Below, one piece after another: positions 12,201 through 27,200 of a stretch of 64,000 nt of DNA. A program made the translations under genes and the position numbers. Source of the stretch: Ridgeia piscesae (taxonomy: Eukaryota > Annelida > Polychaeta > Sabellida > Siboglinidae); the NCBI GenBank assembly GCA_025642075.2, contig JAODUO010000577.1:244001-308000 (forward strand), read 5' to 3'. Numbering within the stretch: the first letter of the stretch is position 1; every line of letters starts with the position of its first letter. The notes beneath the pieces were generated by a model that saw only the letters and a list, made by a program, of their open reading frames with translations, was not told the origin of the DNA and ran no database searches.

Positions 12201-15200
12201 ATATAAAGACAGATCCAAAAAAAGAGCCTGCAAAATTATCTCAGACCAAACTCACCCCGCCCATTATCTTTTCGATCTATTACCGTCAGACAAACGCTAT
12301 AGATGCATCCGTACGAAAACAAATCGCTTTAGAAATAGTTTTTACCCAAGTGCCGTAGCAGCCTTATCAGGAATGAAATTTAGAACGTAGATGTAAAGAC
12401 CCTGGAAACTTGGCTGTTTTCGCCGCTCTGGCGGAATTGTTATTTTTCTGGCGCTGGTTGGTATGGCTGATACGTATGCGACGGCGTGTGGGGTGTGGGT
12501 GTACCTATTCTCAGTAGCGGATCGGTGGTGCTGAGCAACAATCTTCTCTTCTCCTGAAATTGTAGCTTAACTTAATAATTGTATAAATATATTTTTAAAC
12601 AAAATTGGACGCATTCAATTGTAATTGTAAATGTAATTTTAAATGACATTTTAGTCCTCTTATAATGTATGTTTACTAATTTAAATTTTATTTTTAGAAG
12701 ATAATTTATACATATATATATATATCTATTTTTTTAACAATTTTAAATGACATTTTATATATATTTATTTATTTATTTATTAACTAGTTTACACCACAAT
12801 TATTGTTAAATAGATAATCCATTATTTTTATTTTATCTTTATTTATTTATTATATTTAAAAAAACATTTTAAAGAGCAAATTATGTACAATGTATATCTT
12901 ATATATATCTTATATTTATTTGCCATATTTCATTTTATTGTATATATATATAGGCACTATATGAATCAACGCCAGACTACATTCCAATTCATCATGTAAT
13001 GTATGTTGAATATGGCAATAAAGCTTTATTATTATTATTATTATTTATACCGTATAACATGATCTTGCAATAAAAATAAAAAGCCACGAATGGACCATGT
13101 CGCTTTAATACATTACATAACAACATTATGTATGGGATGGTTTGGCATCATGTATAACAACATTATGTATGGGATGGTTTGGCATCACATATAACAACAT
13201 TATGTATGGGATGGTTTGGCATCATGTATAACAACATTATGTATGGGATGGTTTGGCATCATGTATAACAACATTTTGTATGGGATGGTTTGGCATCATG
13301 TATAACAACATTTTGTATGGGATGGTTTGGCATCATGTATAACAACATTTTGTATGGGATGGTTTGGCATCATGTATAACAACATTATGTATGGGATGGT
13401 TTGGCATCATGTATAACAACATTTTGTATGGGATGGTTTGGCATCATGTATAACAACATTATGTATGGGATGGTTTGGCATCATGTATAACAACATTTTG
13501 TATGGGATGGTTTGGCATCATGTATAACAACATTTTGTATGGGATGGTTTGGCATCATGTATAACAACATTATGTATGGGATGGTTTGGCATCATGTATA
13601 ACAACATTTTGTATGGGATGGTTTGGCATCACATATAACAACATTATGTATGGGATGGTTTGGCATCATGTATAACAACATTATGTATGGGATGGTTTGG
13701 CATCATGTATAACAACATTTTGTATGGGATGGTTTGGCATCACATATAACAACATTATGTATGGGATGGTTTGGCATCATGTATAACAACATTATGTATG
13801 GGATGGTTTGGCATCATGTATAACAACATTTTGTATGGGATGGTTTGGCATCATGTATAACAACATTATGTATGGGATGGTTTGGCATCATGTATAACAA
13901 CATTTTGTATGGGATGGTTTGGCATCATGTATAACAACATTATGTATGGGATGGTTTGGCATCATGTATAACAACATTTTGTATGGGATGGTTTGGCATC
14001 ACATATAACAACATTATGTATGGGATGGTTTGGCATCATGTATAACAACATTATGTATGGGATGGTTTGGCATCATGTATAACAACATTTTGTATGGGAT
14101 GGTTTGGCATCACATATAACAACATTATGTATGGGATGGTTTGGCATCATGTATAACAACATTATGTATGGGATGGTTTGGCATCATGTATAACAACATT
14201 ATGTATGGGATGGTTTGGCATCACATATAACAACATTATGTATGGGATGGTTTGGCATCATGTATAACAACATTTTGTATGGGATGGTTTGGCATCATGT
14301 ATAACAACATTATGTATGGGATGGTTTGGCATCATGTATAACAACATTTTGTATGGGATGGTTTGGCATCATGTATAACAACATTTTGTATGGGATGGTT
14401 TGGCATCATGTATAACAACATTATGTATGGGATGGTTTGGCATCATGTATAACAACATTTTGTATGGGATGGTTTGGCATCATGTATAACAACATTTTGT
14501 ATGGGATGGTTTGGCATCACGTATAACAACATTATGTATGGGATGGTTTGGCATCATGTATAACAACATTTTGTATGGGATGGTTTGGCATCATGTATAA
14601 CAACATTTTGTATGGGATGGTTTGGCATCATGTATAACAACATTATGTATGGGATGGTTTGGCATCACATATAACAACATTTTGTATGGGATGGTTTGGC
14701 ATCACGTATAACAACATTATGTATGGGATGGTTTGGCATCACGTATAACAACATTATGTATGGGATGGTTTGGCATCATGTATAACAACATTTTGTATGG
14801 GATGGTTTGGCATCATGTATAACAACATTTTGTATGGGATGGTTTGGCATCATGTATAACAACATTATGTATGGGATGGTTTGGCATCACATATAACAAC
14901 ATTTTGTATGGGATGGTTTGGCATCACGTATAACAACATTATGTATGGGATGGTTTGGCATCACGTATAACAACATTTTGTATGGGATGGTTTGGCATCA
15001 CGTATAACAACATTATGTATGGGATGGTTTTTGGGATCACGTATAACAACATTATGTATGGGATGGTTTGGCATCACGTATAACAACATTATGTATGGGA
15101 TGGTTTGGCATCACATATAACAACATTTTGTATGGGATGGTTTGGCATCACGTATAACAACATTTTGTATGTGATGGTTTGGCATCACGTATAACAACAT

Positions 15201-18200
15201 TATGTATGGGATGGTTTGGCATCACATATAACAACATTTTGTATGGGATGGTTTGGCATCACATATAACAACATTATGTATGGGATGGTTTGGCATCACG
15301 TATAACAACATTATGTATGGGATGGTTTGGCATCACATATAACAACATTTTGTATGGGATGGTTTGGCATCACATATAACAACATTATGTATGGGATGGT
15401 TTGGCATCACGTATAACAACATTTTGTATGTGATGGTTTGGCATCACGTATAACAACATTATGTATGGGATGGTTTGGCATCACATATAACAACATTTTG
15501 TATGGGATGGTTTGGCATCACATATAACAACATTATGTATGGGATGGTTTGGCATCACGTATAACAACATTTTGTATGTGATGGTTTGGCATCACGTATA
15601 ACAACATTATGTATGGGATGGTTTGGCATCACATATAACAACATTTTGTATGGGATGGTTTGGCATCACATATAACAACATTTTGTATGGGATGGTTTGG
15701 CATCACGTATAACAACATTTTGTATGGGATGGTTTGGCATCACGTATAACAACATTTTGTATGTGATGGTTTGGCATCACATATAACAACATTATGTATG
15801 GGATGGTTTGGCATCACGTATAACAACATTTTGTATGTGATGGTTTGGCATCACGTATAACAACATTATGTATGGGATGGTTTGGCATCACATATAACAA
15901 CATTTTGTATGGGATGGTTTGGCATCACATATAACAACATTTTGTATGGGATGGTTTGGCATCACGTATAACAACGTTTTGTATGGGATGGTTTGGCATC
16001 ACATATAACAACATTATGTATGTGATGGTTTGGCATCATGTATAACAACATTATGTATGGGATGGTTTGGCATCATGTATAACAACATTTTGTATGGGAT
16101 GGTTTGGCATCATGTATAACAACATTATGTATGGGATGGTTTGGCATCATGTATAACAACATTATGTATGGGATGGTTTGGCATCATGTATAACAACATT
16201 TTGTATGGGATGGTTTGGCATCATATAACAACATTTTGTATGGGATGGTTTGGCATCATGTATAACAACATTATGTATGGGATGGTTTGGCATCATGTAT
16301 AACAACATTTTGTATGGGATGGTTTGGCATCATGTATAACAACATTTTGTATGGGATGGTTTGGCATCACGTATAACAACATTATGTATGGGATGGTTTG
16401 GCATCATGTATAACAACATTTTGTATGGGATGGTTTGGCATCATGTATAACAACATTTTGTATGGGATGGTTTGGCATCATGTATAACAACATTATGTAT
16501 GGGATGGTTTGGCATCACATATAACAACATTTTGTATGGGATGGTTTGGCATCACGTATAACAACATTATGTATGGGATGGTTTGGCATCACGTATAACA
16601 ACATTTTGTATGGGATGGTTTGGCATCACGTATAACAACATTATGTATGGGATGGTTTGGCATCACGTATAACAACATTATGTATGGGATGGTTTGGCAT
16701 CACGTATAACAACATTATGTATGGGATGGTTTGGCATCACATATAACAACATTTTGTATGGGATGGTTTGGCATCACGTATAACAACATTTTGTATGTGA
16801 TGGTTTGGCATCACGTATAACAACATTATGTATGGGATGGTTTGGCATCACATATAACAACATTTTGTATGGGATGGTTTGGCATCACATATAACAACAT
16901 TATGTATGGGATGGTTTGGCATCACGTATAACAACATTATGTATGGGATGGTTTGGCATCACATATAACAACATTATGTATGGGATGGTTTGGCATCACG
17001 TATAACAACATTTTGTATGTGATGGTTTGGCATCACGTATAACAACATTATGTATGGGATGGTTTGGCATCACATATAACAACATTTTGTATGGGATGGT
17101 TTGGCATCACATATAACAACATTATGTATGGGATGGTTTGGCATCACATATAACAACATTTTGTATGGGATGGTTTGGCATCACATATAACAACATTTTG
17201 TATGGGATGGTTTGGCATCACATATAACAACATTTTGTATGGGATGGTTTGGCATCACGTATAACAACATTTTGTATGTGATGGTTTGGCATCACGTATA
17301 ACAACATTATGTATGGGATGGTTTGGCATCACGTATAACAACATTATGTATGGGATGGTTTGGCATCACGTATAACAACATTATGTATGGGATGGTTTGG
17401 CATCACATATAACAACATTATGTATGGGATGGTTTGGCATCACGTATAACAACATTATGTATGGGATGGTTTGGCATCACATATAACAACATTATGTATG
17501 GGATGGTTTGGCATCACTATAACAACATTATGTATGGGATGGTTTGGCATCACGTATAACAACATTTTGTATGGGATGGTTTGGCATCACTATAACAACA
17601 TTATGTATGGGATGGTTTGGCATCACATATAACAACATTTTGTATGGGATGGTTTGGCATCACGTATAACAACATTATGTATGGGATGGTTTGGCATCAC
17701 ATATAACAACATTTTGTATGGGATGGTTTGGCATCACTATAACAACATTATGTATGGGATGGTTTGGCATCACTATAACAACATTTTGTATGGGATGGTT
17801 TGGCATCACGTATAACAACATTATGTATGGGATGGTTTGGCATCACATATAACAACATTATGTATGGGATGGTTTGGCATCACGTATAACAACATTATGT
17901 ATGGGATGGTTTGGCATCACATATAACAACATTTTGTATGGGATGGTTTGGCATCACGTATAACAACATTATGTATGGGATGGTTTGGCATCACGTATAA
18001 CAACATTATGTATGGGATGGTTTGGCATCACATATAACAACATTTTGTATGGGATGGTTTGGCATCACATATAACAACATTATGTATGGGATGGTTTGGC
18101 ATCACGTATAACAACATTATGTATGGGATGGTTTGGCATCACGTATAACAACATTATGTATGGGATGGTTTGGCATCACATATAACAACATTTTGTATGG

Positions 18201-21200
18201 GATGGTTTGGCATCATGTATAACAACATTATGTATGGGATGGTTTGGCATCACATATAACAACATTATGTATGGGATGGTTTGGCATCACATATAACAAC
18301 ATTATGTATGGGATGGTTTGGCATCACATATAACAACATTATGTATGGGATGGTTTGGCATCACATATAACAACATTATTTTATGGGATGGTTTGGCATC
18401 ACGTATAACAACATTATTTTATGGGATGGTTTGGCATCACGTATAACAACATTATTTTATGGGATGGTTTGGCATCACGTATAACAACATTATTTTATGG
18501 GATGGTTTGGCATCACGTATAACAACATTATGTATGGGATGGTTTGGCATCACATATAACAACATTATGTATGGGATGGTTTGGCATCACGTATAACAAC
18601 ATTATGTATGGGATGGTTTGGCATCACATATAACAACATTTTGTATGGGATGGTTTGGCATCACATATAACAACATTATGTATGGGATGGTTTGGCATCA
18701 CATATAACAACATTTTGTATGGGATGGTTTGGCATCACATATAACAACATTATTTTATGGGATGGTTTGGCATCACATATAACAACATTATGTATGGGAT
18801 GGTTTGGCATCACATATAACAACATTATGTATGGGATGGTTTGGCATCACGTATAACAACATTATGTATGGGATGGTTTGGCATCACGTATAACAACATT
18901 ATTTTATGGGATGGTTTGGCATCATGTATAACAACATTATGTATGGGATGGTTTGGCATCACGTATAACAACATTATGTATGGGATGGTTTGGCATCACT
19001 GTATAACAACATTATGTATGGGATGGTTTGGCATCACTATATAACAACATTTTGTATGGATGGTTTGGATCATATAACAACATTATGTATGGGATGGTTT
19101 GGCATCATTATAACAACATTTTGTATGGGATGGTTTGGCATCATGTATAACAACATTTTGTATGGGATGGTTTGGCATCACGTATAACAACATTATGTAT
19201 GGGATGGTTTGGCATCACGTATAACAACATTTTGTATGGGATGGTTTGGCATCATGTATAACAACATTTTGTATGGGATGGTTTGGCATCATGTATAACA
19301 ACATTATGTATGGGATGGTTTGGCATCACATATAACAACATTTTGTATGGGATGGTTTGGCATCACGTATAACAACATTATGTATGGGATGGTTTGGCAT
19401 CACGTATAACAACATTTTGTATGGGATGGTTTGGCATCACGTATAACAACATTATGTATGGGATGGTTTGGCATCACGTATAACAACATTATGTATGGGA
19501 TGGTTTGGCATCACGTATAACAACATTATGTATGGGATGGTTTGGCATCACATATAACAACATTTTGTATGGGATGGTTTGGCATCACGTATAACAACAT
19601 TTTGTATGTGATGGTTTGGCATCACGTATAACAACATTATGTATGGGATGGTTTGGCATCACATATAACAACATTTTGTATGGGATGGTTTGGCATCACT
19701 ATAACAACATTATGTATGGGATGGTTTGGCATCACTATAACAACATTATGTATGGGATGGTTTGGCATCACATATAACAACATTATGTATGGGATGGTTT
19801 GGCATCACGTATAACAACATTATGTATGGGATGGTTTGGCATCACGTATAACAACATTATGTATGGGATGGTTGGCATCTGTATAACAACATTATGGTAT
19901 GGGATGGCTGTGGCATCTTACATTAACAACTTATGTATGTGATTGTTGGAACGATAGTGCACACTACATTATGATATGGTTCTTCAGCATGGACATCTTA
20001 GGTAGTGTAACCACAGATGCTGTGGATGAAGACTTCACCTATTCCCAGACCTTCACAGCGCTGTATTTGGGCCACTGTATTGTTGCCACACCAGCTGATA
20101 GGAATGTCATCTGTACACCCCCCAGCATGACGTATGGCTGTCACTGTCATCTGTACACCCCCCACCATGTCACTGACGTATGGCTGTCACTGTCATCTGT
20201 ACGCCCCCCCCAGCATGACTATGGCTGTCACTGTCATCTGTACGCCCCCCCCAGCATGACTATGGCTGTCACTGTCATCTGTACGCCCCCCCCAGCATGA
20301 CGTATGGCTGTCACTGTCATCTGTACGCCCCCCACCAGCATGACATATGGCTGTCACTGTCATCTGTACGCCCCCCCCAGCATGACATATGGCTGTCACT
20401 GTCATCTGTACGCCCCCCACCAGCATGACGTATGGCTGTCACTGTCATCTGTACGCCCCCCACCAGCATGACATATGGCTGTCACTGTCATCTGTACGCC
20501 CCCCCAGCATGACGTATGGCTGTCACTGTCATCTGTACGCCCCCCACCAGCATGACGTATGGCTGTCACTGTCATCTGTACGCCCCCCCCAGCATGACAT
20601 ATGGCTGTCACTGTCATCTGTACGCCCCCCACCAGCATGACATATGGCTGTCACTGTCATCTGTACGCCCCCCCCAGCATGACATATGGCTGTCACTGTC
20701 ATCTGTACGCCCCCCCCAGCATGACGTATGGCTGTCACTGTCATCTGTACGCCCCCCACCAGCATGACATATGGCTGTCACTGTCATCTGTACGCCCCCC
20801 CAGCATGACGTATGGCTGTCACTGTCATCTGTACGCCCCCCCCAGCATGACGTATGGCTGTCACTGTCATCTGTACGCCCCCCACCAGCATGACTATGGC
20901 TGTCACTGTCATCTGTACGCCCCCCCCAGCATGACGTATGGCTGTCACTGTCATCTGTACGCCCCCCACCAGCATGACATATGGCTGTCACTGTCATCTG
21001 TACGCCCCCCACCAGCATGACATATGGCTGTCACTGTCATCTGTACGCCCCCCCCAGCATGACGTATGGCTGTCACTGTCATCTGTACGCCCCCCACCAG
21101 CATGACATATGGCTGTCACTGTCATCTGTACGCCCCCCCCAGCATGACGTATGGCTGTCACTGTCATCTGTACGCCCCCCACCAGCATGACGTATGGCTG

Positions 21201-24200
21201 TCACTGTCATCTGTACGCCCCCCACCAGCATGACGTATGGCTGTCACTGTCATCTGTACGCCCCCCACCAGCATGACGTATGGCTGTCACTGTCATCTGT
21301 ACGCCCCCCCCAGCATGACGTATGGCTGTCACTGTCATCTGTACGCCCCCCACCAGCATGACATATGGCTGTCACTGTCATCTGTACGCCCCCCCAGCAT
21401 GACGTATGGCTGTCACTGTCATCTGTACGCCCCCCACCAGCATGACGTATGGCTGTCACTGTCATCTGTACGCCCCCCCCAGCATGACGTATGGCTGTCA
21501 CTGTCATCTGTACGCCCCCCACCAGCATGACGTATGGCTGTCACTGTCATCTGTACGCCCCCCCCAGCATGACGTATGGCTGTCACTGTCATCTGTACGC
21601 CCCCCCAGCATGACGTATGGCTGTCACTGTCATCTGTACGCCCCCCCAGCATGACGTATGGCTGTCACTGTCATCTGTACGCCCCCCACCAGCATGACGT
21701 ATGGCTGTCACTGTCATCTGTACGCCCCCCACCAGCATGACGTATGGCTGTCACTGTCATCTGTACGCCCCCCACCAGCATGACGTATGGCTGTCACTGT
21801 CATCTGTACGCCCCCCCCAGCATGACGTATGGCTGTCACTGTCATCTGTACGCCCCCCCCAGCATGACGTATGGCTGTCACTGTCATCTGTACGCCCCCC
21901 ACCAGCATGACATATGGCTGTCACTGTCATCTGTACGCCCCCCCCAGCATGACGTATGGCTGTCACTGTCATCTGTACGCCCCCCCCAGCATGACGTATG
22001 GCTGTCACTGTCATCTGTACGCCCCCCCCAGCATGACGTATGGCTGTCACTGTCATCTGTACGCCCCCCACCAGCATGACATATGGCTGTCACTGTCATC
22101 TGTACGCCCCCCCAGCATGACGTATGGCTGTCACTGTCATCTGTACGCCCCCCACCAGCATGACGTATGGCTGTCACTGTCATCTGTACGCCCCCCCCAG
22201 CATGACTATGGCTGTCACTGTCATCTGTACGCCCCCCCAGCATGACGTATGGCTGTCACTGTCATCTGTACGCCCCCCACCAGCATGACATATGGCTGTC
22301 ACTGTCATCTGTACGCCCCCCCCAGCATGACGTATGGCTGTCACTGTCATCTGTACGCCCCCCCAGCATGACGTATGGCTGTCACTGTCATCTGTACGCC
22401 CAGCATGACATGGCTGTCCTGTCAGCCCCCCCCCAGCATGACATATGGCTGTCACTGTCATCTGTACGCCCCCCCCAGCATGACGTATGGCTGTCACTGT
22501 CATCTGTACGCCCCCCCCAGCATGACGTATGGCTGTCACTGTCATCTGTACGCCCCCCACCAGCATGACGTATGGCTGTCACTGTCATCTGTACGCCCCC
22601 CACCAGCATGACGTATGGCTGTCACTGTCATCTGTACGCCCCCCACCAGCATGACGTATGGCTGTCACTGTCATCTGTACGCCCCCCCCAGCATGACGTA
22701 TGGCTGTCACTGTCATCTGTACGCCCCCCCCAGCATGACGTATGGCTGTCACTGTCATCTGTACGCCCCCCACCAGCATGACGTATGGCTGTCACTGTCA
22801 TCTGTACGCCCCCCACCAGCATGACGTATGGCTGTCACTGTCATCTGTACGCCCCCCACCAGCATGACGTATGGCTGTCACTGTCATCTGTACGCCCCCC
22901 ACCAGCATGACGTATGGCTGTCACTGTCATCTGTACGCCCCCCCAGCATGACGTATGGCTGTCACTGTCATCTGTACGCCCCCCACCAGCATGACGTATG
23001 GCTGTCACTGTCATCTGTACGCCCCCCACCAGCATGACGTATGGCTGTCACTGTCATCTGTACGCCCCCCACCAGCATGACGTATGGCTGTCACTGTCAT
23101 CTGTACGCCCCCCACCAGCATGACGTATGGCTGTCACTGTCATCTGTACGCCCCCCACCAGCATGACGTATGGCTGTCACTGTCATCTGTACGCCCCCCA
23201 CCAGCATGACGTATGGCTGTCACTGTCATCTGTACGCCCCCCACCAGCATGACGTATGGCTGTCACTGTCATCTGTACGCCCCCCACCAGCATGACGTAT
23301 GGCTGTCACTGTCATCTGTACGCCCCCCACCAGCATGACGTATGGCTGTCACTGTCATCTGTACGCCCCCCACCAGCATGACGTATGGCTGTCACTGTCA
23401 TCTGTACGCCCCCCACCAGCATGACGTATGGCTGTCACTGTCATCTGTACGCCCCCCACCAGCATGACGTATGGCTGTCACTGTCATCTGTACGCCCCCC
23501 ACCAGCATGACGTATGGCTGTCACTGTCATCTGTACGCCCCCCACCAGCATGACGTATGGCTGTCACTGTCATCTGTACGCCCCCCACCAGCATGACGTA
23601 TGGCTGTCACTGTCATCTGTACGCCCCCCACCAGCATGACGTATGGCTGTCACTGTCATCTGTACGCCCCCCACCAGCATGACATATGGCTGTCACTGTC
23701 ATCTGTACGCCCCCCACCAGCATGACGTATGGCTGTCACTGTCATCTGTACGCCCCCCACCAGCATGACGTATGGCTGTCACTGTCATCTGTACGCCCCC
23801 CACCAGCATGACGTATGGCTGTCACTGTCATCTGTACGCCCCCCACCAGCATGACGTATGGCTGTCACTGTCATCTGTACGCCCCCCACCAGCATGACGT
23901 ATGGCTGTCACTGTCATCTGTACGCCCCCCACCAGCATGACGTATGGCTGTCACTGTCATCTGTACGCCCCCCACCAGCATGACGTATGGCTGTCACTGT
24001 CATCTGTACGCCCCCCACCAGCATGACGTATGGCTGTCACTGTCATCTGTACGCCCCCCACCAGCATGACGTATGGCTGTCACTGTCATCTGTACGCCCC
24101 CCACCAGCATGACGTATGGCTGTCACTGTCATCTGTACGCCCCCCACCAGCATGACGTATGGCTGTCACTGTCATCTGTACGCCCCCCACCAGCATGACG

Positions 24201-27200
24201 TATGGCTGTCACTGTCATCTGTACGCCCCCCAGCATGACGTATGGCTGTCACTGTCATCTGTACGCCCCCCACCAGCATGACGTATGGCTGTCACTGTCA
24301 TCTGTACGCCCCCCACCAGCATGACATATGGCTGTCACTGTCATCTGTACGCCCCCCACCAGCATGACGTATGGCTGTCACTGTCATCTGTACGCCCCCC
24401 ACCAGCATGACGTATGGCTGTCACTGTCATCCCTACTGGGGCATAGAGTCCCAAACTGCTTTCTGGACTGCGTTCCCTTTTCCGGGCTTGTTTCTTCGGT
24501 TGATTTCACTCCAGCCCAACCTGATGGTGTCTGCAAGTTCTCAGTGACACTTTCTCAGTGACAAGTTCTCAGTGACAAGTTCTCAGTGACAAGTTCTCAG
24601 TGACAAGTTCTCAATGACATGTTCTCAGTGACAAATTCTCAGTGACAAGTTCTCAGTGACAAGTTCTCAGTGACATGTTCTCAGTGACAAGTTCTCAGTG
24701 ACAACTTCTCAGTGACAACTTCTCAGTGACAAGTACTCAGTGACAAGTTCTCAGTGACAAGTTCTCAATGTCAGGTTCTCAGTGACAAGTACTCAGTGAC
24801 AAGTACTCGGTGACAAGTACTCAGGGACAAGTACTCAATGACAAGTACTCAGTGACAAGTACTCAGTGGCAGGTTCTCAGTGACAGGTTCTCGGTGACAG
24901 GTTCTCAGTGACAAGTACTCAGTGACAAGTACTCAGTGACAAGTACTCAGTGGCAGGTTCTCAGTGACAGGTTCTCGGTGACAGGTTCTCAGTGACAAGT
25001 ACTCAGTGACAAGTACTCAGTGACAAGTACTCCGTGACAGGTTCTCAGTGACAGGTTCTCAGTGACAGGTTCTCAGTTTTGTAGTTGACCTGTTTCTCTG
25101 TCCCTGCAGGAGCCCGGCCAGTGCTTCTTTGGTGAGGTTTGTGTCTGTTTGCCACAACATGTGCCCAATCCACCCCCATCTCATTTCCTGACTTCCTCAT
25201 CAACAGGAAGTTGACTGGATATCTGCCACAGATCAATGTTTCCAAAGTTATCTGTTGCCACCAGCATGAAGCCGTTAAGAACACTCTTACCACTAAGATC
25301 ATTTTCTTGTGACAATAACTTTTTTTAAATTTGAATATAGAAATTATACTAAGTAATTGTGTAATTTCAAGAAAGCTTCATGAAACCAGCTCCAGACATG
25401 TACAATCCGGCAGGGGTAAGGCCAAATGCATATTTATATTTTCATTGAATTTGTGAATTTCATTGAGTTTTGTAGAAACCTACATTTGTATTTGATGTTT
25501 GTATTTGTTGTATTCATTAAAATACACACGAAATGCAGTTTTCACCTGTTTGTAGGGGCTCGTTTTAAAGTACATGTATTGGTAACTGTGAACCCACCCA
25601 ACCTGGCCTACATCGTCAGCTTTTAATGCAGTCAGAACTCTATATTTGTGTGGCTGATATAGCAAACCACCTCACATATTTGACATTGTGAGAAAGATAT
25701 TCAATTAAGGGTATTTCTATTTCATATTTTAAAATATAATACATTAAAATTAGACATTTTATTATGTATTTGATCCTACAAAACATTTGAGAAACATGGT
25801 GACCCTAATTTGTTATTACCTAAATGATCTCTTGGCTGACCGCAGACGCTGCCTCGATGGAGGACAACTGCCGCCCCCTGGTGCAAGAGCATGCGATACA
25901 AGTCGGCCTTGAGATGTTTGGCAAACTCGCACAACGCTGCACCGTGCTACTGGAAGAGCATCTCGCCACAGGAAACTGTTTCATTTTCAACGAAGACCTC
26001 CACCAGGTGGCGCCAGGCATCAAGGTGTGGTGTGATTGGATGACATGTCACGCCGAACTCTGGAACCCTGCGCCTCTTCCTCGCGCCCCCGATTTGGGGT
26101 CAGTTCAATGTTTCATTGTTGTATGCAAAAACTGTTCACAAGACTGATGCATGTTCCTCATAACATTTCATATTTTAATTAACTGTCACATGTAACAGAT
26201 TGGCTGTTCTATGTTGACCTAATTTGCTGCGTCTACCTGTATTAAGTCTCTAATAAAATGTCAGATATTAAATAATAACTACTCAGTTTGTATAATGGTT
26301 ACGATAATAACAAGAACATTCTGTGAAATTCAGATAGTGGTAGTTTTTTAAGGTCCTATGGAAAGGTTCCATTCATAATTATATATTTTTTTAACAAACA
26401 GTAATGTCAAGCTGTATTATTATCGGTAAGTAGTTTGGCTTAACGAAGAATAATACTTTAGATAATTTTTTATTTATGAATAAATATCAACAAACTTATA
26501 AATTATACCACTAATCACCCAAATTACCTCATCACACAACTTAATATGTTATTTGTTAGAGGTCATTTGAATCTATGCAGAACAAGATAAACCTCTATAC
26601 ACATTGTTGCCTCATGAGGTAACTTCTGTTTCCCAGGCCGAGTGTAGACATTGTTGCCTCATAAGGTTACTTTTGTTTCCCAGGCCAAGTGTAGACATTG
26701 TTGCCTCGTGAGGTTACTTCTGTTTCCCAGGCCGAGTGTAGACATAGTTGCCTCATGAGGTTACTTCTGTATCCCAGGCTGAGTGTAGACATTGTTGCCT
26801 CATGAGGTTACTTCTGTTTCCCAGGCCGAGTGTAGACATTGTTGCCTCATGAGGTTACTTCTGTTTCTCAGGCCAAGTGTAGACATTGTTGCCTCGTGAG
26901 GTTACTTCTGTTTCCCAGGCCAAGTGTAGACATAGTTGCCTCATGAGGTTACTTCTGTTTCTCAGGCCAAGTGTAGACATTGTTGCCTCATGAGGTTACT
27001 TCTGTTTCCCAGGCCAAGTGTAGACATAGTTGCCTCATGAGGTTACTTCTGTTTCCCAGGCCGAGTGTAGACATAGTTGCCTCATGAGGTTACTTCTGTT
27101 TCTCAGGCCAAGTGTAGACATTGTTGCCTCATGAGGTTACTTCTGTATCCCAGGCTGAGTGTAGACATTGTTACCTCATGAGGTTACTTCTGTTTCTCAG

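Noticed and set aside
25206..25303. Alternative SMG6 exon reading [14 protein letters not shown] after CATCAACAG
   Set aside because: It has a faint resemblance to the family's L..IN... helix. Its phase fits neither neighbouring junction without an intron of under 50 bases, and no good donor follows.
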